A DNA stretch of 64,000 bases. Origin: Vibrio sp. ES.051 (GTDB taxonomy: Bacteria; Pseudomonadota; Gammaproteobacteria; Enterobacterales; Vibrionaceae). The notes under the pieces are model-generated. The model ran no database searches. It saw only the letters and a list, made by a program, of their open reading frames with translations, and had not been told where the DNA came from. The translations under genes and the position numbers were made by a program. The stretch spans positions 248,001 to 312,000 of the forward strand of contig NZ_PDJL01000006.1 in assembly GCF_002563795.1 (NCBI RefSeq). Direction: 5' to 3'. Positions 1 through 9,046 of the stretch are shown piece by piece (within the stretch, counting starts at the first letter, position 1; the number at the start of each line of letters is the position of its first letter).

Positions 1-3000
1 GCATTCGCTTGAGGCATCGCTGGCTCGGAAAAAATCTGCACACTTGGTTCAGATGCCGGACCGGTGACACGCACCCCTGCAATCACGTCATCTTGGGTAT
101 TGTCAGGGTTTCGAATCGCCTTGATAGAAACATAAGGCTGATCCGCAGGACCATTCATCAAGATCTTCCCCTCTTCGATCAACAAGTCCTGACCAAATGA
201 GCGATAAGAACCATCAACGATATTTACCTCACCAACGATAAACGGTCCTTTGTCTTTCTGGGTCACATTAAGGTTACCCTTCAAGCCGCCTCTCAGACCA
301 AAAGCCACCAGCTTAAAATCATCACCAATTTTGATATTGATGTCGGTTTCTACGTCAAGTGGCATCGGTGCGACATCATCCACTGGTTGTAAATTCTTAT
401 CCAAAATCACCGTATCGCTTGAGACGCCAACCGCACTTGGTGGTAGCTCTTCAACCACAATTCGTCCCCAAGGCAGATTAATATTCCCTTCGACCCTAGC
501 AAGCTGCGGTGTGACATCAATGGTCATGTCTGGTTCAACTTTGACTTGGATCATTGGGGGTATATCGACCTTAAGCTCTTGCGCAAACACGCGTGCTTTG
601 GTGTGCCAGTTTTGTAAATCCTGCCAATCTGCCTCACCCGTGATTTCCAATTTGCCATCTGGCGTCATGATCCCGGCATCGAGGTCGGCTTGGTGACCGT
701 TAAAGTTGATCGTGACCTGACCGGAGTTAATGTCGATTGGCGTCACTTCCCCTTGCAATTTCATTTGGTCAATCAAGAATTGACCATTCACCTTTGGATG
801 CAAGACATCGCCAGAGATCGTCAGATCCGTATTCATGTTGGCTTTGAACAGGCTGTATTCACCAATTAATGGCGCTAAGAAATCCAGATGGAACGTCGAC
901 AGTGACACCTTACCGTCGATCACTGGCTGTTCAGACGTCACATCAATTAACGAAACCTGACCAGATAAGTCACCGTTATCTTCGACATCCAGTCGCCAGT
1001 CTGCATCCAACTTGTCTTGCGCCAACACGGCGTTGACACTAAAGCTTTCCCAACCCACTTTAATCGGTTGTTCTAATGCTTGCTCAACCTGACCTTTTGC
1101 CATATCGATATTTATCGTGACTTCAGGCTTCTTCTCAGGCGCCCATTTAGCGCTAGCTTGCGCATTGGCAGTCCCTTGCAGATTGGTTTCTGGTGGTAAA
1201 AATAGCTTAATTTGCTCAAAGTCAAAGTTATTGACCGCGAGTTTCGCCTCACCGCTTTGTCCCACACTAATATCTTCAGTCAAACACACTCTAGCATTCG
1301 CTTGTAACCAACAATGCGCTTGGATATCGGCAATTTGCTTCTCAATGTTGACTTTAACCGCCGTCGATTTCTGTAATGTCCATGGGCCTTGCGGTGTGCT
1401 CATTGCCAGACGACGCAACGCACCATCCCAGATCATTTGCGGCTTGTGTTGAAACGTCCCTTCAATTTCTAAACTGGTTGAAACTATGTCCGACACAACA
1501 TCCAAGGTCAGTTGATGCAGTTCTTCATCGCCTGACACTTCAAGATCGGCGCGATCCACTTTGATATCAGCGTAGGTAATGTTGTTCGCAATCAGACTTA
1601 AGTTCGCTTTCGGTGCTGGCAGAGGCGTCACATCCCCCTTCAAGATTATGTTTTCGACGTTCGTTTGCTGTTGCCAGTTCATTTGGTTTAGCGCTAGGTC
1701 TAATTTGATGTCTGGCTCTTTCAAGCTACCACGCAGCGCCACGTTACCTTTCATTCTACCCGCCAGCTCAGGCACACTTTTCGAAAAGTCAGGGAAGTTA
1801 ACCTCAACATCCATCAAGATCTGTTTCTCTATCTTACCTTTCGCTCTCAGTTGATTTGGGCCATGAGACAAAGCCAGACCTTGTGTGGTGAACTGAATGT
1901 CATCACCTTTACCGTTTATATCCGATGCATCAAGCTGACCTTCAATATTGAGCGGATAACCGCGCAAGATGCCATCGATATCTAACTTAGGTAAACTGAC
2001 TTGCCAACCGCCTTGTTCTGTTAAAGAACCTGAAGTCGAGAGGCTACCACTGATATCGCCTTCCGCTTCTTTCCATTGAAGCCCTGGTTGAATATGTTGC
2101 AAATTAAGGTCAGCTTGCCAGTTTATTGGCGCCGCCCAATTCGCCATCACGTGACCGGACACCTCACCACCAAGCGTTTTCACGACAATACTTTCCAGAT
2201 CGATTTGCTCTAAGCTCCCTTTACCGTTCAACGCAACATCCACGGCAGGAATATCTTTACCTGAAGCTTGGGTTTCTAGTGCCACGGTGTATCCGTCTAG
2301 GGAGCCTTTTGCAGATAAACTTGGTACCGATACCTGATAATCACTTTGACCGATTAACGGCCATTGCGCTTGTACATTTTTGATTGCAACATCAAAGGGT
2401 AACTGCGCTTTCAGGGGCTGAAGTTCACCTTTGATCTCCGCTTCGACTAGTTCAGATAAAGTCGCAGAGAGAGAGAGCTCTCCCACCGAACCAGCAGCTG
2501 ACAGCGACAGCTTTTGCCCTTTCGCATCCGCTTGCTTCACCAGCGCATCAAGCTGCGCCTTGAGAGGATAGTCGGCAGAAAGCGTTACTTGTGTGCTTAA
2601 CTTACCTTCCACTTCATGCATATCGAGCTCTAATGTTTTCACATCAACACGGTCGCCCCCCGCTTTCGCTACAACACCAAGGTGGTGAACGAGCACCGGC
2701 TTCTCACCTGCAAGCTTAAAGTTATGAATATCGAGGCGTCTCGCTTCCACGGTGAGTGGAATCCATACCTCAGGTAACACAATATCTTGCGGCGGAGCAT
2801 TGGCTTCTTTCGGCTCGTCGGTGGCCGCTTCAGGTTCAGCTTCACTCGGAGCCAATGCGACATTGATATCTCTTAATGCCGTCGGCGCAATCACCACACG
2901 GTCGCCTTGCATAGAAAGCCCGGTAGAGAAATCTTGCCAATCAATTTGGTTGCCCAAAATGTTTAAGTTTATGTCATCGAAACTGACTTTATTAACAAAA

Positions 3001-3413
3001 ATAGGGACTGGTGTACTGACTGTACGTAATGGCGGAGTCTCCTCTGGCTCTTCGCCTGCCGGAGGGAGCTCTGGCATCTGAAAGTTAACACCTTGCAGGG
3101 CTAGCTCATCGACACAGACTTTAGGATCAAAGAAACAACGGAAGTTAACCGCTAACGCTAAACGATCGACTTTTGCGTCGACGTTCAAAGATTCGTCGAC
3201 AAAACTGACGTTCTGTAGCTCAAAACGAGGAAATAATGAGCCCTGAACTTTCTCTATCTGTAGTTGCGGTAAAGCCTTTTCTGCTCCCCACAACGCGAGC
3301 TTAAGACCAGGGTGAGTAAATAGCACTGTCGCAACAAAAATGATGAGCAACAGCAATAGACCAATCAAACTTAGCGACAGCCATTTGGTCCACTTAAACA
3401 TCATTTTAATCAT
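1..3413 (-). CDS. tamB: TamB, inner-membrane-anchored translocation and assembly protein (3' end outside window)
   Basis: TamB is the long periplasm-spanning partner of TamA; the family takes part in outer-membrane protein assembly and phospholipid transport to the outer membrane. The ATG at 3413 overlaps the tamA stop as ATGA, so the pair is translationally coupled. A hydrophobic anchor lies at about residues 10-30 (WLSLSLIGLLLLLIIFV), followed by over 1,000 residues of repetitive beta-rich sequence typical of the family and part of the C-terminal DUF490/TamB region. About 1,137 codons are open to the window edge; family members are usually near 1,250, so roughly 100 C-terminal residues are missing here. 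No internal stop or frameshift is seen. Confidence 0.95.
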   Translation of the reverse strand, partial: MIKMMFKWTKWLSLSLIGLLLLLIIFVATVLFTHPGLKLALWGAEKALPQLQIEKVQGSLFPRFELQNVSFVDESLNVDAKVDRLALAVNFRCFFDPKVCVDELALQGVNFQMPELPPAGEEPEETPPLRTVSTPVPIFVNKVSFDDINLNILGNQIDWQDFSTGLSMQGDRVVIAPTALRDINVALAPSEAEPEAATDEPKEANAPPQDIVLPEVWIPLTVEARRLDIHNFKLAGEKPVLVHHLGVVAKAGGDRVDVKTLELDMHEVEGKLSTQVTLSADYPLKAQLDALVKQADAKGQKLSLSAAGSVGELSLSATLSELVEAEIKGELQPLKAQLPFDVAIKNVQAQWPLIGQSDYQVSVPSLSAKGSLDGYTVALETQASGKDIPAVDVALNGKGSLEQIDLESIVVKTLGGEVSGHVMANWAAPINWQADLNLQHIQPGLQWKEAEGDISGSLSTSGSLTEQGGWQVSLPKLDIDGILRGYPLNIEGQLDASDINGKGDDIQFTTQGLALSHGPNQLRAKGKIEKQILMDVEVNFPDFSKSVPELAGRMKGNVALRGSLKEPDIKLDLALNQMNWQQQTNVENIILKGDVTPLPAPKANLSLIANNITYADIKVDRADLEVSGDEELHQLTLDVVSDIVSTSLEIEGTFQHKPQMIWDGALRRLAMSTPQGPWTLQKSTAVKVNIEKQIADIQAHCWLQANARVCLTEDISVGQSGEAKLAVNNFDFEQIKLFLPPETNLQGTANAQASAKWAPEKKPEVTINIDMAKGQVEQALEQPIKVGWESFSVNAVLAQDKLDADWRLDVEDNGDLSGQVSLIDVTSEQPVIDGKVSLSTFHLDFLAPLIGEYSLFKANMNTDLTISGDVLHPKVNGQFLIDQMKLQGEVTPIDINSGQVTINFNGHQADLDAGIMTPDGKLEITGEADWQDLQNWHTKARVFAQELKVDIPPMIQVKVEPDMTIDVTPQLARVEGNINLPWGRIVVEELPPSAVGVSSDTVILDKNLQPVDDVAPMPLDVETDINIKIGDDFKLVAFGLRGGLKGNLNVTQKDKGPFIVGEVNIVDGSYRSFGQDLLIEEGKILMNGPADQPYVSIKAIRNPDNTQDDVIAGVRVTGPASEPSVQIFSEPAMPQAN

Positions 3414-5122
3414 AACTCAGGTCCCAGTGAGAAGTGGATGCGGAACTCTCTTTCTGGTTCTTCATCCAGTCCCCACGCAAAATCAAAGCTAACCGGTCCA
3501 ACCGGAGACGCCCAACGAATGCCAACCCCGGCCCCCGCTTTCCATTCAGGTGTTTGATTAAATGCATCACCAATGTCATAGAAGGTCGCGGCCCACCAGT
3601 TACCATGCACGCGATATTGGTATTCCAACGTGCTGCTGACGATGTATTTACCCCCCGTCAATGCACCACTCTCATCAACAGGTGAGATAGATTCATAACC
3701 GTAACCACGAATATTGCTATCACCACCCGCAAAGAAACGTAATGACGGAGAGAGTTTTTCAAACTCGTCAGTGATGTTCGCCCCACCTTCCACGCGGAAT
3801 AAACCACGATGATTTTCGCCAATCCCGCGGATCCATGACGACTGCCCTAACAGGCGCAATACTCGCGTCTCTGATAACAAAGCAGGATCACCATACTCGA
3901 TCGTCACGCTTTGCTTGTCTCCCCACATAGGCATACTACCTCCACGAACACGAGTACGTGAAAATGTCGCCCCAGGAAGAAAGAAATTCACGCCATCGTC
4001 TTGTAGACCCTGTGAGTAATTCTCATATAAATGACGTAAATAAACGGTTTTGTGCCAGCCAACATCCGTCAACCAATGTCGCTCAACCGCTAAGTTCGAC
4101 TCCAAACTCTCGGTATCTCGGTTATCTAGATGCTTCAAACCAAATTGCAGTTGGTAATATTCACGTAAGGCATCATCAAGTGGAATTTTGTAGCCTGCCG
4201 TAATGGTTTGCTCTGGTTTAGACAACGACAACGCGGTATTAAAGCTATGACCGCGAGAACTGATCCACGGTTTTTTCCACTTTAAAGTGCCACGTACACC
4301 AGTATCGGTTGAGTAACCAATACCCGTTTCTATCTGATTTTTCGGCGCAGGTGCCAAAGAGATTTTAATTGGTAACTCACGGCCTTCATCTAGCTTACTT
4401 AGGTCAGGCTCAACAAATACAGAAGAGAACCAATCGGTATTGGAAAGGTTTTGGTTGTACTCGCCGACGCCAGAAACGAGGTAAGGCTCCCCAGTTTCAA
4501 AGGGACGCATCGACTCAACACGATCTTCCCAAATCTGACTTCCCGTTATATTGATAGGCCCAAAGTGGTAGCGGATACCACTGTCATAGTGCAAGCGCAC
4601 GTTAGCCTCATAAAGATCAGGGATCACTTCAAGTTTGGTGAGTTTGTAATCCCCATTGAAATACCCACGTTGCAACGCCAGATTGCGAATACCTGATTTG
4701 AGGCTATCGTACTCGCCTTGATTGAGTACTTCGCCAACTTTTAGCGGAGAACGTTCAATAAGATTGGCAAACTCTTTATCGTCTTTTGCCTCACCCGTGA
4801 TCACCACATCCATGACGGTCACTTTGACAGGTAAACCGGGGTTGATGTTAACGATCAGCTCATCATTCCCTTCGGGCATAGCGTATGAAATTTTTGCATG
4901 ATAATACCCGAGCGCATTCAACGCTTCAGTGATACTTTGATCCAATCGCGCTTGGAAGCGCAGAGAGGTGGCGTAATCCTTCTCTGGAATCGACGATAAG
5001 TAAGCACTAACATTCTCTTCCAATGCGCCATCGATGCCTTTTAAGGTCAAAGAAACATCGGCGTAGGCACCATGGGAAAAGACAAGCAGGCCAACAATAG
5101 TGGAGAGAGCTTTTTTTATCAT
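3410..5122 (-). CDS. tamA: TamA, Omp85-family outer-membrane protein
   Basis: Outer-membrane component of the TAM complex. The 570-residue product starts with a cleavable signal peptide (residues 1-21, ending AYA), followed by about three POTRA-type segments (about 25-265) and a C-terminal 16-strand barrel of the Omp85 superfamily (about 270-570). The lid motif region FFAGGDSNIRGYGYESISP resembles the conserved RGY signature of Omp85 proteins. It is first in an operon with tamB and overlaps it by 4 nt. It is divergent from msrA, the arrangement also known from enterobacteria, where msrA and tamAB are neighbours. Confidence 0.96.
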   Translation of the reverse strand: MIKKALSTIVGLLVFSHGAYADVSLTLKGIDGALEENVSAYLSSIPEKDYATSLRFQARLDQSITEALNALGYYHAKISYAMPEGNDELIVNINPGLPVKVTVMDVVITGEAKDDKEFANLIERSPLKVGEVLNQGEYDSLKSGIRNLALQRGYFNGDYKLTKLEVIPDLYEANVRLHYDSGIRYHFGPINITGSQIWEDRVESMRPFETGEPYLVSGVGEYNQNLSNTDWFSSVFVEPDLSKLDEGRELPIKISLAPAPKNQIETGIGYSTDTGVRGTLKWKKPWISSRGHSFNTALSLSKPEQTITAGYKIPLDDALREYYQLQFGLKHLDNRDTESLESNLAVERHWLTDVGWHKTVYLRHLYENYSQGLQDDGVNFFLPGATFSRTRVRGGSMPMWGDKQSVTIEYGDPALLSETRVLRLLGQSSWIRGIGENHRGLFRVEGGANITDEFEKLSPSLRFFAGGDSNIRGYGYESISPVDESGALTGGKYIVSSTLEYQYRVHGNWWAATFYDIGDAFNQTPEWKAGAGVGIRWASPVGPVSFDFAWGLDEEPEREFRIHFSLGPEL

Positions 5123-5301
5123 GCTTTCTTATCAAGCTTTTTAGCTGAATGAGGTTAAATAAACGTAAACAATAATAACGCCAATTAAAGGCTAAGTCTG
5201 TAGTATTAATAGCCTTACCACGCTCTACGTATCACAACATAAGATACAGACGAAGTGAAAAAAGCTCGCAAACTTAAGACACGTATTAAAGGACAGATAC
5301 C

Positions 5302-5940
5302 ATGCTTAACAAACAGATATTGATCAGTATAGAAGACGCACTGCCCGGTAGAGAACAACCAATACAGATTGACGACCATCATTTTGTCAATCAATCCAGT
5401 TTAACGGCGCCATTACAGCCTCATCAGCAACAAATTTTGCTTGGCATGGGCTGTTTTTGGGGAGCAGAACGCGTATTTTGGCAACAAGATGGCGTGATCT
5501 CAACTTCTGTTGGCTATGCCGGTGGCCACACGCCAAACCCAACGTATGAAGAAGTGTGTACTGGCAAAACTGGCCATACCGAAGTGGTGCGAGTTGTCTT
5601 TGATGAACGCGTCATTTCACTCAAAAAACTACTGACTGTCTTTTGGGAGAGACACGACCCAACTCAAGGGATGCGTCAAGGTAACGATTTAGGCACACAG
5701 TACCGTTCTGCCATCTATACCTATTCTGCAGAGCAACAAGACATCGCAGAGCAGTCAAAGCTTCAGTATCAGCAAGCGTTACAAAAAGAGCAACGTTCAA
5801 ACATAACCACAGAGGTACAACCCGCAGGGCCATACTACTTTGCCGAAACATACCACCAGCAATACCTTGCCAAGAACCCTAATGGCTATTGTGGTATCGG
5901 GGGGACAGGGGTGTGCTTCCCACCTAACTTGCCAAGTTAG
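5302..5940 (+). CDS. msrA: Peptide methionine-S-sulfoxide reductase MsrA
   Basis: Reduces the S epimer of methionine sulfoxide in oxidised proteins and free Met using thioredoxin. The catalytic motif GCFWGAE is present with Cys51, and the resolving cysteines are in the C-terminal GYCGIGGTGVC segment (Cys197 and Cys205). At 212 residues it matches the long enterobacterial type. An AAGGA ribosome-binding site precedes the ATG by about 8 nt. Transcribed divergently from tamA across a 179-bp gap and ended by a strong hairpin terminator. Confidence 0.97.
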   Translation: MLNKQILISIEDALPGREQPIQIDDHHFVNQSSLTAPLQPHQQQILLGMGCFWGAERVFWQQDGVISTSVGYAGGHTPNPTYEEVCTGKTGHTEVVRVVFDERVISLKKLLTVFWERHDPTQGMRQGNDLGTQYRSAIYTYSAEQQDIAEQSKLQYQQALQKEQRSNITTEVQPAGPYYFAETYHQQYLAKNPNGYCGIGGTGVCFPPNLPS

Positions 5941-5960
5941 CCATGCCTAACTGAAACGAA

Positions 5961-5990
5961 AAAGAGCGACCTGAGAGGTCGCTCTTTTTA
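5961..5990. terminator. Bidirectional terminator between msrA and ytfK
   Basis: Perfect 12-bp stem AAAGAGCGACCT / AGGTCGCTCTTT with a 3-nt loop (GAG) followed by a T-run. The A/T flanks allow it to work for msrA on the plus strand and for ytfK on the minus strand. Confidence 0.9.
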
Positions 5991-6026
5991 TAAAATCGAA
6001 AGCTAAATGCAAAATTGAGTGAAAGA

Positions 6027-6227
6027 TTAAACTGGCAATGCGGCAATCACTTGGTTAACTTCTTTAAAAATACTAAGCCTTTTATGATCGTTGACATCAG
6101 GCAGCAAAACTTTGCCATTATCAAACTGAAAGCACCCCACCCCAGCGATAAAAAATTGCCCTTTAAATAATCTTTTCACGAATCGCGCCACTTGCTGTGG
6201 TCGGTATATAGCAAACTCACGTAGCAT
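6027..6227 (-). CDS. ytfK: YtfK-like DUF1107 protein, stringent-response modulator family
   Basis: A 66-residue basic protein. The pattern QVARFVKRLFKGQFFI, then VGCFQFDNGKVLLP and the closing EVNQVI segment match the DUF1107 family of E. coli YtfK. In E. coli YtfK promotes SpoT-dependent (p)ppGpp accumulation during phosphate or fatty-acid starvation; whether this holds here is inference. The location next to msrA also fits, since ytfK is close to msrA in enterobacteria. Ends at the shared terminator at 5961-5990. Confidence 0.85.
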   Translation of the reverse strand: MLREFAIYRPQQVARFVKRLFKGQFFIAGVGCFQFDNGKVLLPDVNDHKRLSIFKEVNQVIAALPV

Positions 6228-6451
6228 AATTCACCTCAACTCCCTTTGAGAAAACACTGATTGCTTTATCCTGCAATCTTCATACGCACAATCTTTATAC
6301 GCAATTTACGACGACGATATTTTAGCAAATTCTACACATAACGCAATGTTACATCACTGCGTACGTTAAATAAATGTTACCTGTAGTTCTACAAATTTCT
6401 CATCTCTGGATATATACTGAAAAACTTCTACCCCATACGGAATATAACAAT

Positions 6452-7003
6452 ATGAAAACTAGGACTCTCCTCTCTCTGCTGCTGGGACTAATGCCAAGCC
6501 TTGCGTTTGCTCATAACCTATCCATTGGTGAAACGGTGCCACCAGTGAAAGTGGGCGCTTATGGCGAAATTGTTTTACAAGGCGAAGGCGTCGCGTATCA
6601 ACCGTGGGCGACTCAACATATGCAAGGTAAAATTCATGTGATTCAGGCGATTGCTGGGCGCAGTAGCGCAAAAGAAATGAACGCCCCTTTAATGTCTGCC
6701 ATTACCACAGCTCAGTTCCCAGAAGAGAATTACCAAACGACCACGATCATCAACCAAGATGATGCAATTTGGGGAACAGGCTCGTTCGTAAAGTCTTCGG
6801 CGCAGGACAGCAAAAAAGAGTTCCCTTGGTCATCTATGGTTCTTGATGAAAACGGTTTAGTTGCCGCTGCTTGGGCTCTTAAAGAAGAAAGCTCGGCGAT
6901 TATCGTTCAAGACAAGCAAGGCAAAGTACTGTTTGTTAAAGAAGGCGCGCTTGAGCAAGAGGACATTACAAAAGTGCTCGAACTTATCAAGCAGAACATC
7001 TAA
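6452..7003 (+). CDS. ytfJ: YtfJ-family periplasmic thioredoxin-fold protein
   Basis: The 183-residue product has a clean signal peptide (MKTRTLLSLLLGLMPSLAFA) followed by a mature domain of the YtfJ family, which has a thioredoxin-like fold but no CxxC pair; no cysteine pair is visible here. I place the start at 6452, not at an upstream in-frame ATG at 6374, because only 6452 puts the signal peptide at the N-terminus. The molecular role of the family is not established. It lies alone between the ytfK gene and the zinc operon. Confidence 0.85.
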   Translation: MKTRTLLSLLLGLMPSLAFAHNLSIGETVPPVKVGAYGEIVLQGEGVAYQPWATQHMQGKIHVIQAIAGRSSAKEMNAPLMSAITTAQFPEENYQTTTIINQDDAIWGTGSFVKSSAQDSKKEFPWSSMVLDENGLVAAAWALKEESSAIIVQDKQGKVLFVKEGALEQEDITKVLELIKQNI

Positions 7004-7016
7004 CCCGTGCGTTTGG

Positions 7017-7047
7017 CTTCTTACCTGATTGGCGGTAAAGTAAGAAG
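7017..7047 (+). terminator. Possible hairpin after ytfJ
   Basis: An 8-bp stem CTTCTTAC / GTAAGAAG with a 15-nt loop lies just after the ytfJ stop. There is no T-run, so termination here is only a possibility. Confidence 0.35.
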
Positions 7048-7150
7048 TCATCTCACCGACAGACTGTAAGATGAGATCTGGTCATATCGACGGTATTGAC
7101 CTCAATGTTCCTGCAAACGAACAAAAGAGTGAACTTTTACTAATAATGGA

Positions 7151-7165
7151 TGTTATATTATAACA
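7151..7165. promoter_or_regulatory. Zur box (zinc-uptake regulator operator)
   Basis: Perfect 7-1-7 palindrome TGTTATATTATAACA, which matches the core of known gammaproteobacterial Zur operators (TGTTATANTATAACA). It lies 25 nt before the first gene of a zinc-import operon. Expected behaviour: Zur with bound zinc represses, and zinc starvation derepresses. The match is seen directly; the regulation is inferred. Confidence 0.85.
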
Positions 7166-7189
7166 ATTGGTAAGGTTTCAGGCTCTAAG

Positions 7190-7489
7190 ATGCATCATTC
7201 CCAACAAAAGACACTAAAACACTGGCATCGCACTGTTTTGTTTTTCAGTGTCGCATTGCTGATCGCTTGGAATTTTGCGGCCATCCTTCATCAGATTGAT
7301 ATTACTCCCGAACACCACACCCACCATCATTGCCAACTGTTTTCTGGTGTTCAGCACGGCCTAGTCAAAGCTCAGTCGGTCATCACGCCACTCACTTATA
7401 CTCGCGTCCGATACCATGATACGGCCGAAGGCTGCCTTTATATTGAAGCCGTGCCTTGCTCCGCCCGCGCACCACCTTCTTTTGCTTAA
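7190..7489 (+). CDS. DUF2607-type small His-rich membrane protein, first gene of the zinc operon
   Basis: A 99-residue protein with one hydrophobic segment (about residues 14-33), then a His cluster EHHTHHHCQLF and a short periplasmic tail with two further Cys. It resembles the Vibrio DUF2607 proteins that precede zrgA-like genes. The His/Cys content and the Zur box 25 nt upstream suggest zinc handling, but no biochemical role is known to me. The next gene starts 137 nt downstream with no clear terminator between them, so the two are probably co-transcribed. Confidence 0.75.
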   Translation: MHHSQQKTLKHWHRTVLFFSVALLIAWNFAAILHQIDITPEHHTHHHCQLFSGVQHGLVKAQSVITPLTYTRVRYHDTAEGCLYIEAVPCSARAPPSFA

Positions 7490-7626
7490 TCGTCAAACTC
7501 CCCCACACTCAACATAATGTTTGTTATTTCGGCCCCCTTGCGTGCCGACCAATGACGTCATTGTTACGTTTTAACCTAAGCCCATATCGTTCAGGTTAAT
7601 GTAAGCAAAATTAGGAAAATACCACT

Positions 7627-8265
7627 ATGCCATCTACTACACACTTTTTAGCTTTTGTTATCGGCTTATCTTTATCTACGGCGGCGAATACAGAAGAGTA
7701 CCGTCAACATGGCGCCCACGTTCACAGCCACGTCGAGTTTAATATCGCCCAAGACGGTAAAGATTTATTAGTAGAAATTACCGCGCCCGGAGCCGACGTT
7801 GTGGGTTTCGAGCATGCACCTAAAAATGCGCAGCAAGAGCAAGCACTGAAACAGGCCATAACCACATTGGAAGACAGCCACACGTTGTTGACCCTCAACG
7901 AACAGGCGAGTTGTGATATTGAAGAAGTCCATGTCGCGCATAATCTTGGTGGTGCACATGAAGGGCATGATCATAGCGAGCACGACCATGATGACCATGC
8001 AAATCACGATCATGAAGGGCACGAACATCATGATGAACATGACGGTCACGATGCTCACCATGAGGAGCATGAAAATGGCGGACATGGTGAGTTTTCGGTG
8101 CAATATCGCTTCAGCTGTGACCAAGTTAACCAACTCAGTCACATTCAAACCGACTGGTTCAATCAATTTCCAACGACTGAGTCAATCAACGTCAATATGT
8201 TCACGGACACCACGCAGTCAACAACTCATTTGAGCAAAGATAACTCTCAAATCGTAATCAAGTAA
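7627..8265 (+). CDS. zrgA: ZrgA-like periplasmic zinc-binding protein (DUF2796)
   Basis: A 212-residue secreted protein with an N-terminal signal peptide (ends near TAANT, residue 22), an early HGAHVHSH motif and a long His/Asp/Glu-rich linker at about residues 111-155 (repeated HDH, HEH and HHDEHD units). It belongs to the DUF2796 family that includes V. cholerae ZrgA, part of an ABC-type zinc importer. It probably captures Zn(II) in the periplasm and delivers it to the downstream ABC transporter. Cys residues flank the linker (SCD and SCDQ). A hairpin directly after the gene may lower downstream expression. Confidence 0.9.
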   Translation: MPSTTHFLAFVIGLSLSTAANTEEYRQHGAHVHSHVEFNIAQDGKDLLVEITAPGADVVGFEHAPKNAQQEQALKQAITTLEDSHTLLTLNEQASCDIEEVHVAHNLGGAHEGHDHSEHDHDDHANHDHEGHEHHDEHDGHDAHHEEHENGGHGEFSVQYRFSCDQVNQLSHIQTDWFNQFPTTESINVNMFTDTTQSTTHLSKDNSQIVIK

Positions 8266-8268
8266 CAT

Positions 8269-8302
8269 CATTAGCGTGTGAGTACCTACTTACACGCTAA
8301 TG
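8269..8302 (+). terminator. Intra-operon hairpin after zrgA
   Basis: A 14-bp stem, CATTAGCGTGTGAG with CTTACACGCTAATG (one G-U pair), encloses a 6-nt loop and is followed by TTTT. It lies between the binding-protein gene and the ABC genes, where partial termination or mRNA stabilisation would give more binding protein than transporter. This is inference from position and structure. Confidence 0.65.
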
Positions 8303-8317
8303 TTTTGGTGATTTAAT

Positions 8318-9046
8318 ATGACTAGAACCACGTCAAACGTTGTTGAACTGAATGATGCCCAGTTTACCTGGCCCGGCTCAACACACGCGACCATCCACAT
8401 CCCACAGTTACACATTGCGCAAGGTGAGCATGTTTTTATCAAAGGTCCCAGTGGTTGTGGTAAATCCACCCTGCTCGCCCTACTTACTGGTATCAACACC
8501 TTAACGTCTGGCTCTCTCTCTGTTTTAGAGACAGATCTCGCCCGCCTAGGTGCAAGCGAGAGGGATAAATTTCGAGCCGATCACATTGGCTATCTCTTCC
8601 AACAATTCAATTTATTGCCTTACCTAAACGTTGTTGAAAACGTAGTCCTGCCTTGTCAATTTAGCCAAATAAAACACAATCGCGTTACTTCAAAAACGTC
8701 ATCTAAGACGTTAGAAGAGCAGGCTCAAGCGTTGTTAGATCGGCTCCATTTGCCGATCGGACTTCATACTCGCCCTGTATCAGAGCTGAGTATTGGTCAG
8801 CAACAACGTGTTGCCGCAGCGCGAGCGCTGATTGGGCATCCGGAGTTAGTAATCGCTGACGAACCAACATCAGCTCTAGATCACGATAACCGCAAGGCCT
8901 TCCTCGAACTACTCATGGAACAAACAAACCAAGCTAACGCGACACTGGTGTTTGTCAGCCACGATCCAACACTCGAACCTATGTTTGACCGTACTCTCAA
9001 CCTGCCAGACATTAATCAAGCGACCAACCTAGGAGCCGCATCATGA
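8318..9046 (+). CDS. ABC transporter ATP-binding protein of the zinc operon (MacB/LolD type)
   Basis: A 242-residue ATPase. Walker A is GPSGCGKST, the Q-loop is YLFQQFNLLPYL, the signature is LSIGQQQRVAAARAL (family LSGGQ changed to LSIGQ), and Walker B is LVIADEPTSALD with a downstream H-loop in FVSHD. It is of the type that energises FtsX/MacB-like permeases, and the permease gene follows with a 4-nt ATGA overlap. Together they match the ABC components of the V. cholerae Zrg zinc system. I do not assign B/C letters because I am not sure of the published order. Confidence 0.9.
   Translation: MTRTTSNVVELNDAQFTWPGSTHATIHIPQLHIAQGEHVFIKGPSGCGKSTLLALLTGINTLTSGSLSVLETDLARLGASERDKFRADHIGYLFQQFNLLPYLNVVENVVLPCQFSQIKHNRVTSKTSSKTLEEQAQALLDRLHLPIGLHTRPVSELSIGQQQRVAAARALIGHPELVIADEPTSALDHDNRKAFLELLMEQTNQANATLVFVSHDPTLEPMFDRTLNLPDINQATNLGAAS

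Noticed and set aside
1..3400. Several open frames on the plus strand over tamB
   Set aside because: All are antisense to a single intact tamB frame and have no ribosome-binding sites or family similarity.
7911..8233. Met/Thr-rich ORFs overlapping zrgA in other frames
   Set aside because: Shadows of the His-codon-rich (CAT/CAC) linker of zrgA.
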